Positions 51,677 to 60,928 of a stretch of 64,000 nt of DNA are shown here, piece after piece (within the stretch, counting starts at the first letter, position 1; every line of letters starts with the position of its first letter). Made by a program: the position numbers and the translations under genes. The stretch spans positions 186,001 through 250,000 of the forward strand of contig NZ_JBKBHC010000002.1 in assembly GCF_046297895.1 (NCBI RefSeq), written 5' to 3'. The notes beneath the pieces are model-generated. The model was not told where the DNA came from. It was given only the letters and a program-made list of their open reading frames with translations, and made no database searches. Source of the stretch: Ferrovibrio sp046297895. Lineage in GTDB: Bacteria; Pseudomonadota; Alphaproteobacteria; Ferrovibrionales; Ferrovibrionaceae.

Positions 51677-52147
51677 ATGAGAATCACGGTTGCCTGCATC
51701 GGCCGCGCCGGCCGGGCCAAGCATGACGCGGCCCAGAGCCTGATCGAGTCCTACCGCGAACGCCTGCCCTGGCCGGTGACCATCCGCGAAGTGGAAGACC
51801 GCAAACAGGGCGGCAGCGTGGCGGAGCGCAAGGCGCGCGAGGCCGACCTGCTGCTGGCCGCCGTGCCGAAAGGCGCCGTGCTGGTGGCCCTGGACGAGCG
51901 GGGCAAGGGCCTGTCCAGCCGGCAATTTGCCGAAATCCTGGAGAAATGGCGCGATGCCGGCGAGCAGGAGGTGGCCTTCCTGATCGGCGGCGCCGACGGG
52001 TTGGACCCAGCACTGACGGCCAGGGCGCGGCTGACGCTCTCGCTCTCGGCCATGACTTGGCCGCATTTGCTGGCCAGGGTGATGCTGCTGGAGCAGCTCT
52101 ACCGGGCCTGGAGCCTGCAGGCCGGGCATCCCTATCACCGCGACTGA
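51677..52147 (+). CDS. rlmH: 23S rRNA pseudouridine-1915 N3-methyltransferase
   Basis: 156 residues, SPOUT superfamily. The knot region contains VLVALDERGKGLSSRQFAEIL and FLIGGADGLDPAL, ending in AMTWPHLLARVMLLEQLYRAW and HPYHRD, the conserved RlmH tail. It modifies 23S rRNA near the decoding region on the 70S ribosome. It follows rsfS, the usual alphaproteobacterial neighbour. Confidence 0.96.
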   Translation: MRITVACIGRAGRAKHDAAQSLIESYRERLPWPVTIREVEDRKQGGSVAERKAREADLLLAAVPKGAVLVALDERGKGLSSRQFAEILEKWRDAGEQEVAFLIGGADGLDPALTARARLTLSLSAMTWPHLLARVMLLEQLYRAWSLQAGHPYHRD

Positions 52148-52270
52148 CGCCGGGTCATCGGCGGAATCGATCACGGCAATGGGAAGGCCCGGCGTGACGG
52201 ACCGGCCCGGTTGCGCTATGTAAGGCCTGAATTCCCACCGTTTTTTCCGCCAGACGCCTTGCCGGACACC

Positions 52271-53857
52271 ATGACCGAGACCGCCGAAGCCAAGAAACCC
52301 GTCGTATTGTGCATCCTGGACGGCTGGGGCCTGCGCGAGGATCCCACCGACAATGCCCTGGCCCAGGCCCGGCTGCCCAATTACCGCCGGCTGCTGGAGA
52401 CCCGCCCCTTTGCCCGCATGGGCACCTCGGGCCGCGATGTCGGCCTGCCCGACGGACAGATGGGCAATTCGGAAGTGGGCCACATGAATATCGGGGCCGG
52501 CCGCATCGCCGTGCCCGACCTGGGCCGGCTGGACAATGCCGTGGCCGATGGCAGCCTGGCGACCAACCCGGCCGTGACCGGCCTGATCGACAGGCTGAAG
52601 CAAAGCGGCGGCGCCCTGCACCTGCTGGGCCTGCTGTCGGATGGCGGCGTGCATTCGCACCAGGACCACATGGCCGCGCTGGCGAAGATCGTCGCCGGGG
52701 CCGGCGTGACGGTGCATATCCACATGTTCGCCGATGGCCGCGACACGCCGCCGAAAAGCGCGCTGGGTTTCCTGGCGCAGGTGCGCCAGCAGATCGCGGG
52801 CATTCCCGGCATCACGTTCGCCACCGTCTGCGGGCGTTTCTTCGCCATGGACCGCGACAAGCGCTGGGAGCGCGTGGCCCAGGCCTATGACGCATTGGTC
52901 GAGGCGAAGGGCAAGGCGGCAGCCAGCGCCGAGGCCGCCATCGAGCAGGGCTATGCCGCCGGCGAGTCCGACGAATTCATCACGCCGACGGCCATCGCCG
53001 GCTATGCCGGCATGAAGGATGGCGACGGCGTGCTGATGGCCAATTTCCGCGCCGACCGCGCGCGCGAGATTCTCACGGCCCTGCTTGATCCGCATTTCGA
53101 CGGCTTCAAGCGCAGCCGCATCGTCCAATTCGCCGGCGCCGTGGGCGTGACCGAATATTCCGCCCAGCTCAACGAATTCCTCGCCACCGCCTATCCGCCG
53201 GTGCGCTATCCGCTCACGCTGGGCGAGGTGCTGGCCAAGGCGGGCAAGACGCAGCTGCGCATCGCCGAGACCGAGAAATACGCGCATGTCACCTTCTTCA
53301 TGAATGGCGGCGAGGAGCAGCCTTTCCCGGGCGAGGACCGCATCCTGGTGCCGTCGCCGAAGGTGAAGACCTACGACCTGCAGCCCGAGATGTCGGCGCC
53401 GGAAGTGACCGACAAGCTCACGGCGGCGATCACGTCGGGCAAATACGACCTGATCATCGTCAACTACGCCAACCCCGACATGGTGGGCCATACCGGCTCG
53501 ATGCCGGCCGCAATCAAGGCCGCCGAGACCGTGGATGCCTGCGTCGGCCGCGTCGAGCAGGCCGTGAAGCAGATGGATGGCGTGCTGCTGATCACCGCCG
53601 ACCACGGCAACCTGGAAGAGATGCTGGACCGCAGCAGCGGCCAGGCGCATACGCAGCACACCACCAATCCGGTGCCGCTGCTGCTGACCGGCGGCGCACG
53701 CACCGACGCCTATGCCTTAAGCGACGGCCGGCTGTGCGACATCGCGCCGACCCTGCTGCATTTCCTCGGCCTGCCGCAACCGGCCGAGATGACCGGGCAT
53801 TGCCTGGCCAAGCCGGGGGCGGCCGCCAATCAGAATACCGCCCGCCGCCTTGCGTAA
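52271..53857 (+). CDS. gpmI: 2,3-bisphosphoglycerate-independent phosphoglycerate mutase
   Basis: 528 residues from ATG 52271. The Mn2+ and nucleophile residues are seen in CILDGWG (Asp17), GQMGNSEVGH (Ser67), FADGRDTPP, NFRADRAREI, NYANPDMVGHTG and ITADHGNLE, with the final HTTNPVPLLL. It interconverts 2- and 3-phosphoglycerate. It is 123 nt downstream of rlmH and overlaps the envC-like start by 8 nt. Confidence 0.96.
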   Translation: MTETAEAKKPVVLCILDGWGLREDPTDNALAQARLPNYRRLLETRPFARMGTSGRDVGLPDGQMGNSEVGHMNIGAGRIAVPDLGRLDNAVADGSLATNPAVTGLIDRLKQSGGALHLLGLLSDGGVHSHQDHMAALAKIVAGAGVTVHIHMFADGRDTPPKSALGFLAQVRQQIAGIPGITFATVCGRFFAMDRDKRWERVAQAYDALVEAKGKAAASAEAAIEQGYAAGESDEFITPTAIAGYAGMKDGDGVLMANFRADRAREILTALLDPHFDGFKRSRIVQFAGAVGVTEYSAQLNEFLATAYPPVRYPLTLGEVLAKAGKTQLRIAETEKYAHVTFFMNGGEEQPFPGEDRILVPSPKVKTYDLQPEMSAPEVTDKLTAAITSGKYDLIIVNYANPDMVGHTGSMPAAIKAAETVDACVGRVEQAVKQMDGVLLITADHGNLEEMLDRSSGQAHTQHTTNPVPLLLTGGARTDAYALSDGRLCDIAPTLLHFLGLPQPAEMTGHCLAKPGAAANQNTARRLA

Positions 53858-55052
53858 ATCCGCTCCGTCGCTCGCGCTGCTGACGCTGCTGGTGGCGGGC
53901 GGCAGCCTTGCGCAGGGCCAGGCGCCCCAGCAGCAGTTGCAGGACGTGCAGAAGCGGCTGGAGGAAAGCCGCCAGCGCGAACGCGCCCTGGGCCAGGAAG
54001 CCGCCAAGCTGGCGCAGAAGCAGCGCGACCTGCAAAGGAAACTGGTGGTTGCGGCCAGAAAGCTGCAGGCCCAGGAAGACCTGGTGTCGCAGAGCGAGGA
54101 TAAGCTGGCGCGCCTGATCGCCGAAGAGCAGGCCGCCGGCACGGCGCTGGAGGCCCGGCGCGGCGAACTGGCCGAGACGCTGGCGAGCCTGGCTCATCTG
54201 AGCCGCCAGCCGCCGGAAGCCATGGTCCTGGCGCCGGGTTCGGCGCTGGACATGGTGCGCGCCAGCCAGCTTATGGCGGCCCTGGTGCCCGAAATCGAGC
54301 AGCGTGCCGCCCGCCTGAAGGACGAGTTGACCCGCCTGGGCAAGCTGCGCCAGGGCGTGGCGACCGAGCAGGAGCGGCTGGGCCGCGCCATCGAGCAGCT
54401 CGACCGCGAGCGGCGCGACCTGGAATTCCTGCAGGCCGAAACGACCGCGGCAGCCCAGGAAACCGCGGAACAGCGCGATTCCGAACGCGAGAAATCCGCC
54501 CAACTGGCCGCCCAGGCAAAAGACCTGCGCGCCCTGGTGGACCGCCTGCTGGAGCAGGAGCGGCGCGAGGCCGAACGCCGCGCCGCCGAGGCGCGCAGCC
54601 GCGGCACGGCGCCCAAGGGCAGCGACCGCGACCCGCCGGAGGCCTATGCCGCCCTGGAAGGCAGCGCCGCACTGCCGGCCCGCGGCCGGGTGGTCGGCCG
54701 GTTCGGCCAGTCGGATGAAAATGGCGTGCCGCTGCGCGGAATCCGCATCGAGGCCCGCTCCGGCGCCCAGGTGATTGCGCCGGCTGACGGCAAAGTGATG
54801 TTCGCCGGACCTTTCCGCGGCTATGGGCAACTCTTGATTATCGCCCATGGCGGTGGATACCATAGCCTATTGGCGGGATTTGGACGGATCGACCGTAGCG
54901 TCGGCCAATGGGTTCTCGCCGGCGAGCCGGTTGGCCTGATGGGCAACTCCCCGGGCGAAAAACCCGTCCTATATCTCGAACTGAGGCGCAAGGGCGAAAC
55001 GGTCAATCCATTGCCCTGGCTGGCCTCGGGCGACAGAAAGGTGAGCGGCTGA
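53850..55052 (+). CDS. envC: Murein hydrolase activator EnvC-like protein
   Basis: 400 residues from TTG 53850, overlapping the gpmI stop. A signal peptide (1-21) leads to a long coiled coil (about 25-240, LQDVQKRLEESRQRERALGQEAAKL onward). The C-terminal degenerate LytM/M23 domain has GRVVGRFGQ, APADGKVMFAGPFRGYGQLLIIAHGGGYHSLLAGF (in parts). The zinc ligands of active M23 peptidases are not complete, as in EnvC, which activates amidases at the septum. Followed by ctpA with a 1-nt overlap. Confidence 0.9.
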   Translation: MRKSAPSLALLTLLVAGGSLAQGQAPQQQLQDVQKRLEESRQRERALGQEAAKLAQKQRDLQRKLVVAARKLQAQEDLVSQSEDKLARLIAEEQAAGTALEARRGELAETLASLAHLSRQPPEAMVLAPGSALDMVRASQLMAALVPEIEQRAARLKDELTRLGKLRQGVATEQERLGRAIEQLDRERRDLEFLQAETTAAAQETAEQRDSEREKSAQLAAQAKDLRALVDRLLEQERREAERRAAEARSRGTAPKGSDRDPPEAYAALEGSAALPARGRVVGRFGQSDENGVPLRGIRIEARSGAQVIAPADGKVMFAGPFRGYGQLLIIAHGGGYHSLLAGFGRIDRSVGQWVLAGEPVGLMGNSPGEKPVLYLELRRKGETVNPLPWLASGDRKVSG

Positions 55053-56359
55053 TGCGCAATTTCCTCCTCGGCGGTGTCTGCGCCTTCGCATTGATGGGAT
55101 CGGTTGCGCTGTTCGCCGCCCCCAGCAAGGTTGGCGGCCTGCAGGCCAATGAAACCTATCGCCAGCTCAACCTGTTCGGCGAAATCTTCGAACGGGTGCG
55201 CAACGACTATTACAAGGAGACCAAGGACGACGAGCTGATGGAGGCGGCTATCAACGGCATGCTCGCCTCGCTCGACCCCTATTCGGTCTATCTGCCGCCG
55301 CGCAATTTCCAGGAAGCCCGCGTGCAGACGCGCGGCGAATTCGGCGGCCTGGGCATCGAGGTGACCCAGGAGAACGGCCTGATCAAGGTGGTGTCGCCGA
55401 TCGACGACACGCCGGCGCAGAAGGCCGGCCTGCTGCCGGGCGACATGATCACCCACCTGGATGGCGAGCCGGTGATGGGCAAATCGCTGCAGGAATCCAT
55501 CGAGAAGATGCGCGGCGCGCCCAATACCAACATCGTGCTGACCATCCGCCGCGGCAACGACAGCGCGGCCAAGTCCTTCGACGTGAAGATCACCCGCGCG
55601 GTGATCAAGACGCGCGTGGTGCGCTCGCGCCGCGAAGGCGAGTTCGCCTACCTGCGCATCTCCTCGTTCAACGAGCACACCACGCAGGATCTGGTGGCCG
55701 CCATGGACAAGCTGAAGGCCGAAATGGGGCCGGAGCTGAAGGGCTATATCGTCGATCTGCGCGACAATCCGGGCGGCCTGCTGGATCAGGCCATCGCGGT
55801 GTCGGACAGCTTCCTGAACCAGGGCGAGATCGTCTCGACCCGCGCGCTGCGCGCCAGCGCCGACGAGGGCCAGCGCTACAACGCCAAGCGCGGCGATGTG
55901 GCCGACGGCAAACCGATGGCGGTGCTGATCAATGGCGGTTCGGCCTCGGCCTCCGAGATCGTCGCCGGTGCGCTGCAGGATCATCACCGCGCCGTGCTGG
56001 TGGGCAACACCACCTTCGGCAAGGGCCTGGTGCAGACCATGATCCCGCTCGGCGAGTTCGGCGGCATGAAGCTGACCACGGCGGGCTATTTCACGCCCTC
56101 GGGCCGCTCGATCGACAAGGTCGGCATCGTGCCCGACGTGGAAGCCTGGAACGAGCGCGACCGCCAGATCGCCGCCGCCCTGAAGGCGCGCCGCGAGATC
56201 ACCGACACCCGTCAGACCGATGACGGCGCCAAGCAGCCCGAGCCGGCAGTGACGCCGCCGGCCCAGACGCAGACTCCGGGCCAGGACGGACCCGACCTGG
56301 TACTGCAGGCCGCCATCGAGGTGCTGCGCGCGCCGCCCAAGCCTTCCGCCCGCAAGTGA
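55052..56359 (+). CDS. ctpA: S41 C-terminal processing peptidase
   Basis: 435 residues with a signal peptide (1-23). A PDZ domain lies at about 85-170 (GGLGIEVTQENGLIKVV ... GLLPGDMITHLDGEPV). The catalytic Ser is in GGSASASEIVAGALQDH and the Lys in TFGKGLVQT. DLRDNPGGLLDQAI is the preceding conserved block. The C-terminal 60 residues are a Pro/Gln-rich tail. Acts in the periplasm on lipoproteins or murein hydrolases, matching its EnvC neighbour. Confidence 0.95.
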   Translation: MRNFLLGGVCAFALMGSVALFAAPSKVGGLQANETYRQLNLFGEIFERVRNDYYKETKDDELMEAAINGMLASLDPYSVYLPPRNFQEARVQTRGEFGGLGIEVTQENGLIKVVSPIDDTPAQKAGLLPGDMITHLDGEPVMGKSLQESIEKMRGAPNTNIVLTIRRGNDSAAKSFDVKITRAVIKTRVVRSRREGEFAYLRISSFNEHTTQDLVAAMDKLKAEMGPELKGYIVDLRDNPGGLLDQAIAVSDSFLNQGEIVSTRALRASADEGQRYNAKRGDVADGKPMAVLINGGSASASEIVAGALQDHHRAVLVGNTTFGKGLVQTMIPLGEFGGMKLTTAGYFTPSGRSIDKVGIVPDVEAWNERDRQIAAALKARREITDTRQTDDGAKQPEPAVTPPAQTQTPGQDGPDLVLQAAIEVLRAPPKPSARK

Positions 56360-56395
56360 GCGGCATGCGCCACAGATCAGCAGAAGGCTGACCCG

Positions 56396-57751
56396 ATGGC
56401 CGATCAGTCCGACCTGCATGCCGATCCCGAGGATCGGGCGCTGCCCGGCCCGGCGGCGAAGCAGGGCTTGCTGAAAAGACTGTTCGGCCGCTTCGGCCGG
56501 CGGAAAGCCCAGGCCGTCGAAATGAACGGCCCGGGTGATATGCATGTCCTGCAGGATGACAGCGGGCAGGATGCCGACCTGCTCCAGACCATCACGCGCG
56601 CCGACGACGACATGCCGGCGGCGGCGCCGCGCCGCAAGGGCTTCAAGCACAAGCTGGCCGGGCTGTTGCGCATCATCGGGCTGATCCTGTGGCCGCCCTT
56701 CCTGCGCGGCGATTTCGGCACCGTGAACCGCCGCCTGCTGCTGACCGCCTGGACCGCCGTGCTGCTGACGCTGGCTGGCGTGGGCGGCTGGCTGGTGACC
56801 ACCGGCGAAAACCTGACCTCCCTGCCCGGATCGGAAGTGATCATCGGCGTGGCGCGCCTGACCCTGCCGCCGGAAGCGCGCCTGGCGCCGGATCAGAAGC
56901 TGGACAAGGCTGCGCCGCCGCCGGTCGTGGGCCGGCTGCCCAGCGGCCTGCTGGTGGCGCCCGACCCGACCCTGAGCGAGACCACACCGCGCGGCCTGAT
57001 CCCGAAGATCGGCGCCGACGGGCGCCAGCCCTGGAGCGCCTATGCGCGGCCGTTCGACGAACCGGCGACGCGGCCGCGGCTGGCCATCGTGCTGCAGGAT
57101 ATGGGCCTGAACGTGCAGCTCACCGCGCTGGCCGCCGAGCGCCTGCCGCCGGCGATCACCTTCGCCTTCAACCCCTATGCCCCCGATCTGGCGGTGCAGA
57201 TCGAACGCGCCCGCACCGCCGGCCATGAGGTGCTGCTGGGCATGCCGATGGAGCCGTTCGATTATCCGACCAGCGATCCCGGCCCCTATACGTTGCTGAC
57301 CAGCTTGAGCGATCAGGAGAATGTGCGCCGGCTGGATTGGCTGCTGGCGCGGGCCAGCGGCTATATCGGCTTCACCAACCTGATGGGCGGCAAATACACA
57401 TCCTCGCCCGAGCATATGCGCAGCATCGCGCTGAAGCTGAAGGAACGCGGATTGATGTTCGTCGATACCCGCGTGGCGCCGCGCAGCGTAGCGGCGCGCA
57501 TCATGCGCGAGGCCGGCGGCGTCTATGCCTTCGTCAACCGCCAGGTCGACGCGCTGCCCAATGCGCAGAGCATCGATGCCCGGCTGGACGAACTGGAGCG
57601 CACCGCACGGGCAGGCGGCGTCGCCATCGGCAGCGCCATGCCCTATCCGGTGACGCTGGACCGCCTGCTGGCCTGGTCGGCCAAGCTGGATGCCAAGGGC
57701 ATCGCACTCGCCCCCGTATCGGCCATCGCCAACCGCCAGACCCCGGAGTAA
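56396..57751 (+). CDS. Divergent polysaccharide deacetylase family protein (YibQ-like)
   Basis: 451 residues: a charged cytoplasmic N-terminus (1-115), one transmembrane helix (about 118-138, LLLTAWTAVLLTLAGVGGWLV), then a periplasmic domain with RLAIVLQDMGLNVQLT, ITFAFNPYAPDL, AGHEVLLGMPMEPFDYP, GYIGFTNLMGGKYTS and LMFVDTRVAPRS. This is the divergent deacetylase family that often sits beside EnvC and CtpA. The usual DDxG motif reads QDMG here, so the first metal Asp is partly changed. Substrate unknown, probably peptidoglycan-related. Confidence 0.88.
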   Translation: MADQSDLHADPEDRALPGPAAKQGLLKRLFGRFGRRKAQAVEMNGPGDMHVLQDDSGQDADLLQTITRADDDMPAAAPRRKGFKHKLAGLLRIIGLILWPPFLRGDFGTVNRRLLLTAWTAVLLTLAGVGGWLVTTGENLTSLPGSEVIIGVARLTLPPEARLAPDQKLDKAAPPPVVGRLPSGLLVAPDPTLSETTPRGLIPKIGADGRQPWSAYARPFDEPATRPRLAIVLQDMGLNVQLTALAAERLPPAITFAFNPYAPDLAVQIERARTAGHEVLLGMPMEPFDYPTSDPGPYTLLTSLSDQENVRRLDWLLARASGYIGFTNLMGGKYTSSPEHMRSIALKLKERGLMFVDTRVAPRSVAARIMREAGGVYAFVNRQVDALPNAQSIDARLDELERTARAGGVAIGSAMPYPVTLDRLLAWSAKLDAKGIALAPVSAIANRQTPE

Positions 57752-57757
57752 AGCCGC

Positions 57758-58243
57758 ATGAGTTCTGCCGCCGATGCGCGCCCCTACCGCGAAGGCGTCG
57801 GGATCGCGCTGCTCAATCGCGACGATCTGGTTTTCGTCGGCCAGCGCATCGACCAGACGGCCGAGGCATGGCAGATGCCGCAGGGCGGCATCGATCCCGG
57901 CGAGGATCCGTTGCAGGCCGCGCTGCGGGAAATGGAAGAAGAGATCGGCGTGCCGCGGAAACTGGCCGAGGTGATCGCCGAAAGCCGCGGCTGGCTGGCC
58001 TACGACCTGCCCGCCGACCTGGCCGACAAGGTATGGGGCGGCCGTTATCGCGGCCAGCGGCAGAAATGGTATCTCGCACGCTTCAAGGGGCGCGATGCCG
58101 ACATCAACATCCAGACGCCGCATCCCGAATTCAAGGAATGGCGCTGGCTGCCCTTCCGCCAGTTGCCCGACCTGATCGTGCCGTTCAAGCGACCGATCTA
58201 CGAGCTGATCGTCGCCGAATTCGCCGACCGTGTGCGCAGCTGA
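57758..58243 (+). CDS. rppH: RNA 5' pyrophosphohydrolase
   Basis: 161-residue Nudix enzyme. The Nudix box GGIDPGEDPLQAALREMEEEIG is complete (quoted in two parts in positions about 45-66). Start PYREGVGIALLNRDDLVFVGQRID and KRPIYELIVAEFA match RppH. It removes pyrophosphate from 5'-triphosphorylated mRNA to start decay. Last member of the conserved cluster that begins at rsfS. Confidence 0.95.
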   Translation: MSSAADARPYREGVGIALLNRDDLVFVGQRIDQTAEAWQMPQGGIDPGEDPLQAALREMEEEIGVPRKLAEVIAESRGWLAYDLPADLADKVWGGRYRGQRQKWYLARFKGRDADINIQTPHPEFKEWRWLPFRQLPDLIVPFKRPIYELIVAEFADRVRS

Positions 58244-58253
58244 GGCCGCCGGC

Positions 58254-59051
58254 ATGAGCAAGGGCGATATCCTGCTGGTGCACGGAGCCTTCGCTGGCGG
58301 CTGGGTGTTCGAGAAGCTGCGCGGCGAACTCAGCCGCCGGGGCTGGAAAACCCATGCGCCGGACCTGCCCTACCATGGCAGCGATTTCGCCGGGCAGGCG
58401 CCGCATCCCGACCTGCACCGTCAGGGCGTAGAGGATTACCGGCGCTTCCTGGAGGCAGAGATCGCGCGCCTGATGCAGGGCAGCGGCCGGCCGCCGGTAC
58501 TGGTGGGCCATTCGCTGGGCGGCCTGCTGACGCAGCAACTGGCCGCACGCAACCTGGCGCGGGCAGCCGTGCTGCTGGCGCCGGTGGCGGCCTGGGGCAC
58601 GCTGCCCCACAGTATGGCGGAAATCGGCGGCGCCGTCGGTCTGCTGCTGAAGGTCGGCAACCTGCGCGGCAAGGCCCTGCCGCCCGATTATCAGCTCGCC
58701 GAGCAGTATTCGATGGACCGCATCCCGCCTGCCCTGCGGCGCGACAGTTTCGCCCGCCTGGTGCCGGAATCGGGCCGCGCGATCTTCGAGACACTCACCT
58801 GGTGGCTGGACTGGCATGCCGCCAGCCATGTCAGCGCGCATCGCGTGCAGGTTCCGATGCTGGTGCTGGCCGGCAGCGACGACAAGGTGACGCCGGCACC
58901 GACCTGCCGCGCCGTGGCGCGGCAATATCCCGGCCGCGCGGTGTTCCGCGAGATTCCCGAGCTGAGCCACTTCATCTTCGGCGAGCCGAAGGAAGACGAG
59001 GTGAACGCCATGGTCGGCGACTGGATCGACACCCACGTTCCGCCGGCGTGA
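58254..59051 (+). CDS. Alpha/beta-hydrolase
   Basis: 265 residues. The fold is marked by ILLVHGAFAGGWVFEKL (oxyanion hole HGAFAGG), the nucleophile elbow VGHSLGG with Ser, Asp in VLAGSDDKVTP and the late His in ELSHFIFGEP. The substrate is unknown. Start MSKGDI at 58254 with GAGG upstream; it is 10 nt after rppH and may be read through from it. Confidence 0.9.
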   Translation: MSKGDILLVHGAFAGGWVFEKLRGELSRRGWKTHAPDLPYHGSDFAGQAPHPDLHRQGVEDYRRFLEAEIARLMQGSGRPPVLVGHSLGGLLTQQLAARNLARAAVLLAPVAAWGTLPHSMAEIGGAVGLLLKVGNLRGKALPPDYQLAEQYSMDRIPPALRRDSFARLVPESGRAIFETLTWWLDWHAASHVSAHRVQVPMLVLAGSDDKVTPAPTCRAVARQYPGRAVFREIPELSHFIFGEPKEDEVNAMVGDWIDTHVPPA

Positions 59052-59058
59052 ACCGCTG

Positions 59059-59553
59059 TCAGACGACAGCCACCCGCACGCCGCAACCCAGCACGATATC
59101 GACCGTGCTGCCGTCGCTGGACAGCGGCAGCAGCACGGCCTGAAAGCGATGCCGCTGGCTCTCGACCATGTAATCGTAGGATAGCGTGCGCATCTCGCCT
59201 CGCTCGGCCACGCTGCGATAGAGCGCCACCAGTTCGTCGCGGAATTCCCGGTTGGCGATCTCGTCCAGCCAGTGACCGGTCAGATCCTGGCCGTGATAGA
59301 AGACGAATTCGGTGCCGAACAGGCGATAGCGGAACCGCGGCTGCGCCGCATGATCCCCACGCACGACATCGACCAACAGGATGTGACCGAGCAGGGCCTT
59401 GAGTTCCAGCGGGTCGATATCGGCACGGGAGGGATAGCGCCGGCCGCCGCATTTATCGGCCCAGTAGCACAGCAGCCATTGCAACTGCGGATCAAGATCC
59501 GCCTCGGCCACCGGCGTGATATGACGATGCGTCCCCGGCATTCCCTGCCCCAT
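59059..59553 (-). CDS. Single-domain PAS protein
   Basis: 164-residue PAS_5-like protein. The order LLCYWADKCGGRRYPSRADIDPLELKALLGHILLVDVV (in parts), RFRYRLFGTEFVFYHGQDLTGHWLDEI and YRSVAERGEMRTLSYDY is shared with the proteins at 23879, 24546 and 37013. No output domain. Convergent with the hydrolase gene (7 bp between stops). Confidence 0.75.
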   Translation of the reverse strand: MGQGMPGTHRHITPVAEADLDPQLQWLLCYWADKCGGRRYPSRADIDPLELKALLGHILLVDVVRGDHAAQPRFRYRLFGTEFVFYHGQDLTGHWLDEIANREFRDELVALYRSVAERGEMRTLSYDYMVESQRHRFQAVLLPLSSDGSTVDIVLGCGVRVAVV

Positions 59554-59638
59554 GGCGATAACGGTAATCCGCGCGACGGAATGCGCAAGGCGGGAACCGC
59601 AAGATGCGGCAAATAGACGGTTGTGGCTGGCTGGTATT

Positions 59639-60460
59639 CTATGCCGCCGCGATAGCAGCGAGGCGACGCTGACGCCATTGCATCACGCGCCAGACCAGGG
59701 CGCCGAACCAGCGGCTGAACCAGCCCTGGGGATCGAGATCGCAGGCCTTCAGCGCCATGCCGAGACCGCGCTGGATATGGCCGAAGCGATAGACCGCGCT
59801 GGCGCGCAGTTCATAGGCCGCGCTCTGCTTCGCACGATCGTATTCGCCCTGGCAGCCGTTGCCGCACCAATAGGCCATGGCGAGTTCGTCGTCGCTGGCC
59901 TCCTGCATGCGGCCCAATGCCACGCGCAGGCGACTGAGTTTGCCGATCGGCTGGTTGCGCTGGTAGCGCTGCAGATGATCGTAGAACAGCTTGAAATGGC
60001 GGAATTCGTCGGCGGCGATCTTGGCCGCGATGGTTTTCAGCAGCGGCTCGTCGGTGGCATCGCGGATCGCGCTGTAGAAGCTGGAGGTGCCGCATTCCAC
60101 CACGCAGCGCGCGACCAGCTCGCCGTTACGGCTGCCGCGCACGGAGGCCGTGGCCTCCAGCGGCAGGCGGTAATTCTCGGTGAAACGCTTGAGCGCCAGC
60201 GCCGGATCGAAAGCGGGATCGGCGATCTGGGCCCAGCGCGCCAGCGCCTGGCCATGCTGGACTTCCTCGACACCCCATTGCCGCACCACGGCGCAGAATG
60301 CCGGATCGTCAGCGAAGACATTGCACAGATAGGTCACGTAATCGTCGGCATTATGCTCGACCAGGGCGGCAGCCTTCACGGCACGCAGCAATTCCGGGTC
60401 GACCTTTGTGGGGTCGAACCGGTCCCAGGGCAGGTCGTTCAGGGTCCAATGGGCGGCCAT
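59639..60460 (-). CDS. Ferritin-like diiron-carboxylate protein
   Basis: 273 residues from ATG 60460 (AGGAAA upstream). The four-helix diiron pattern is visible: ALVEHNADDYV, then GVEEVQHGQA (E-x-x-H), VVECGTSSFYSAIRD, and ADEFRHFKLFYDHL (second E-x-x-H). It resembles acyl-ACP-desaturase-like or ferritin-like proteins of Rhodospirillales. The C-terminal part (180-273) is helical and Arg-rich. Substrate and oxidase or storage role are unknown. Divergent from arsC. Confidence 0.75.
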   Translation of the reverse strand: MAAHWTLNDLPWDRFDPTKVDPELLRAVKAAALVEHNADDYVTYLCNVFADDPAFCAVVRQWGVEEVQHGQALARWAQIADPAFDPALALKRFTENYRLPLEATASVRGSRNGELVARCVVECGTSSFYSAIRDATDEPLLKTIAAKIAADEFRHFKLFYDHLQRYQRNQPIGKLSRLRVALGRMQEASDDELAMAYWCGNGCQGEYDRAKQSAAYELRASAVYRFGHIQRGLGMALKACDLDPQGWFSRWFGALVWRVMQWRQRRLAAIAAA

Positions 60461-60582
60461 GGCTTTCCTATTTATACCCCGGTCATCAAATTGCAACTCT
60501 TCCCGGATGCGACTAAGTATCCATCTTCATGGAACTTCTTGGCAGAATGACGACATTGCCGCCCCGAACCGCAGAGCCCGCC

Positions 60583-60924
60583 ATGACCGGACCGACGCTG
60601 TATCACAATCCACGCTGCTCCAAGTCGCGCCAGGCCCTGGCCATCCTGCAGGCCAGCGGCATCGAACCGCGGATCGTGGAATACCTGAAGACGCCCCTGG
60701 ATGAAGCCGCGCTGAAACGCCTGCTTGACCTGCTGCACCTGCCGGCCAGGGCGGTATTGCGCAAGGCCGAGGCCGTAGAGGCCGGCATCGACCCGGCCGC
60801 CGACGAGGCGACGCTGATCCGGGGCCTCGCCGCCCATCCGCAGGCGCTGGAGCGGCCGATCTTCGTGCATCAGGGCCGCGCCGTGCTGGCCCGACCGCCG
60901 GAGAAGGTGCTGGAAATCCTGTAG
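60583..60924 (+). CDS. arsC: Glutaredoxin-type arsenate reductase
   Basis: 113 residues from ATG 60583 (MTGPTLYHNPRCSKSR); upstream ATGs at 60529 and 60547 are alternatives but lengthen it beyond the usual 112-118. The catalytic Cys is C12 in HNPRCSKS, and three basic residues follow the ArsC pattern, including Arg in EAL-ERPIFV. It reduces arsenate using glutathione/glutaredoxin. No ars operon surrounds it, so a role as a Spx-like or general reductase cannot be excluded. Confidence 0.88.
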   Translation: MTGPTLYHNPRCSKSRQALAILQASGIEPRIVEYLKTPLDEAALKRLLDLLHLPARAVLRKAEAVEAGIDPAADEATLIRGLAAHPQALERPIFVHQGRAVLARPPEKVLEIL

Positions 60925-60928
60925 CCGG

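Noticed and set aside
54821..58261. A 1146-codon minus-strand frame opposite envC-ctpA-yibQ-rppH
   Set aside because: Covers four well-supported plus-strand genes and has no family match; GC-driven artefact.
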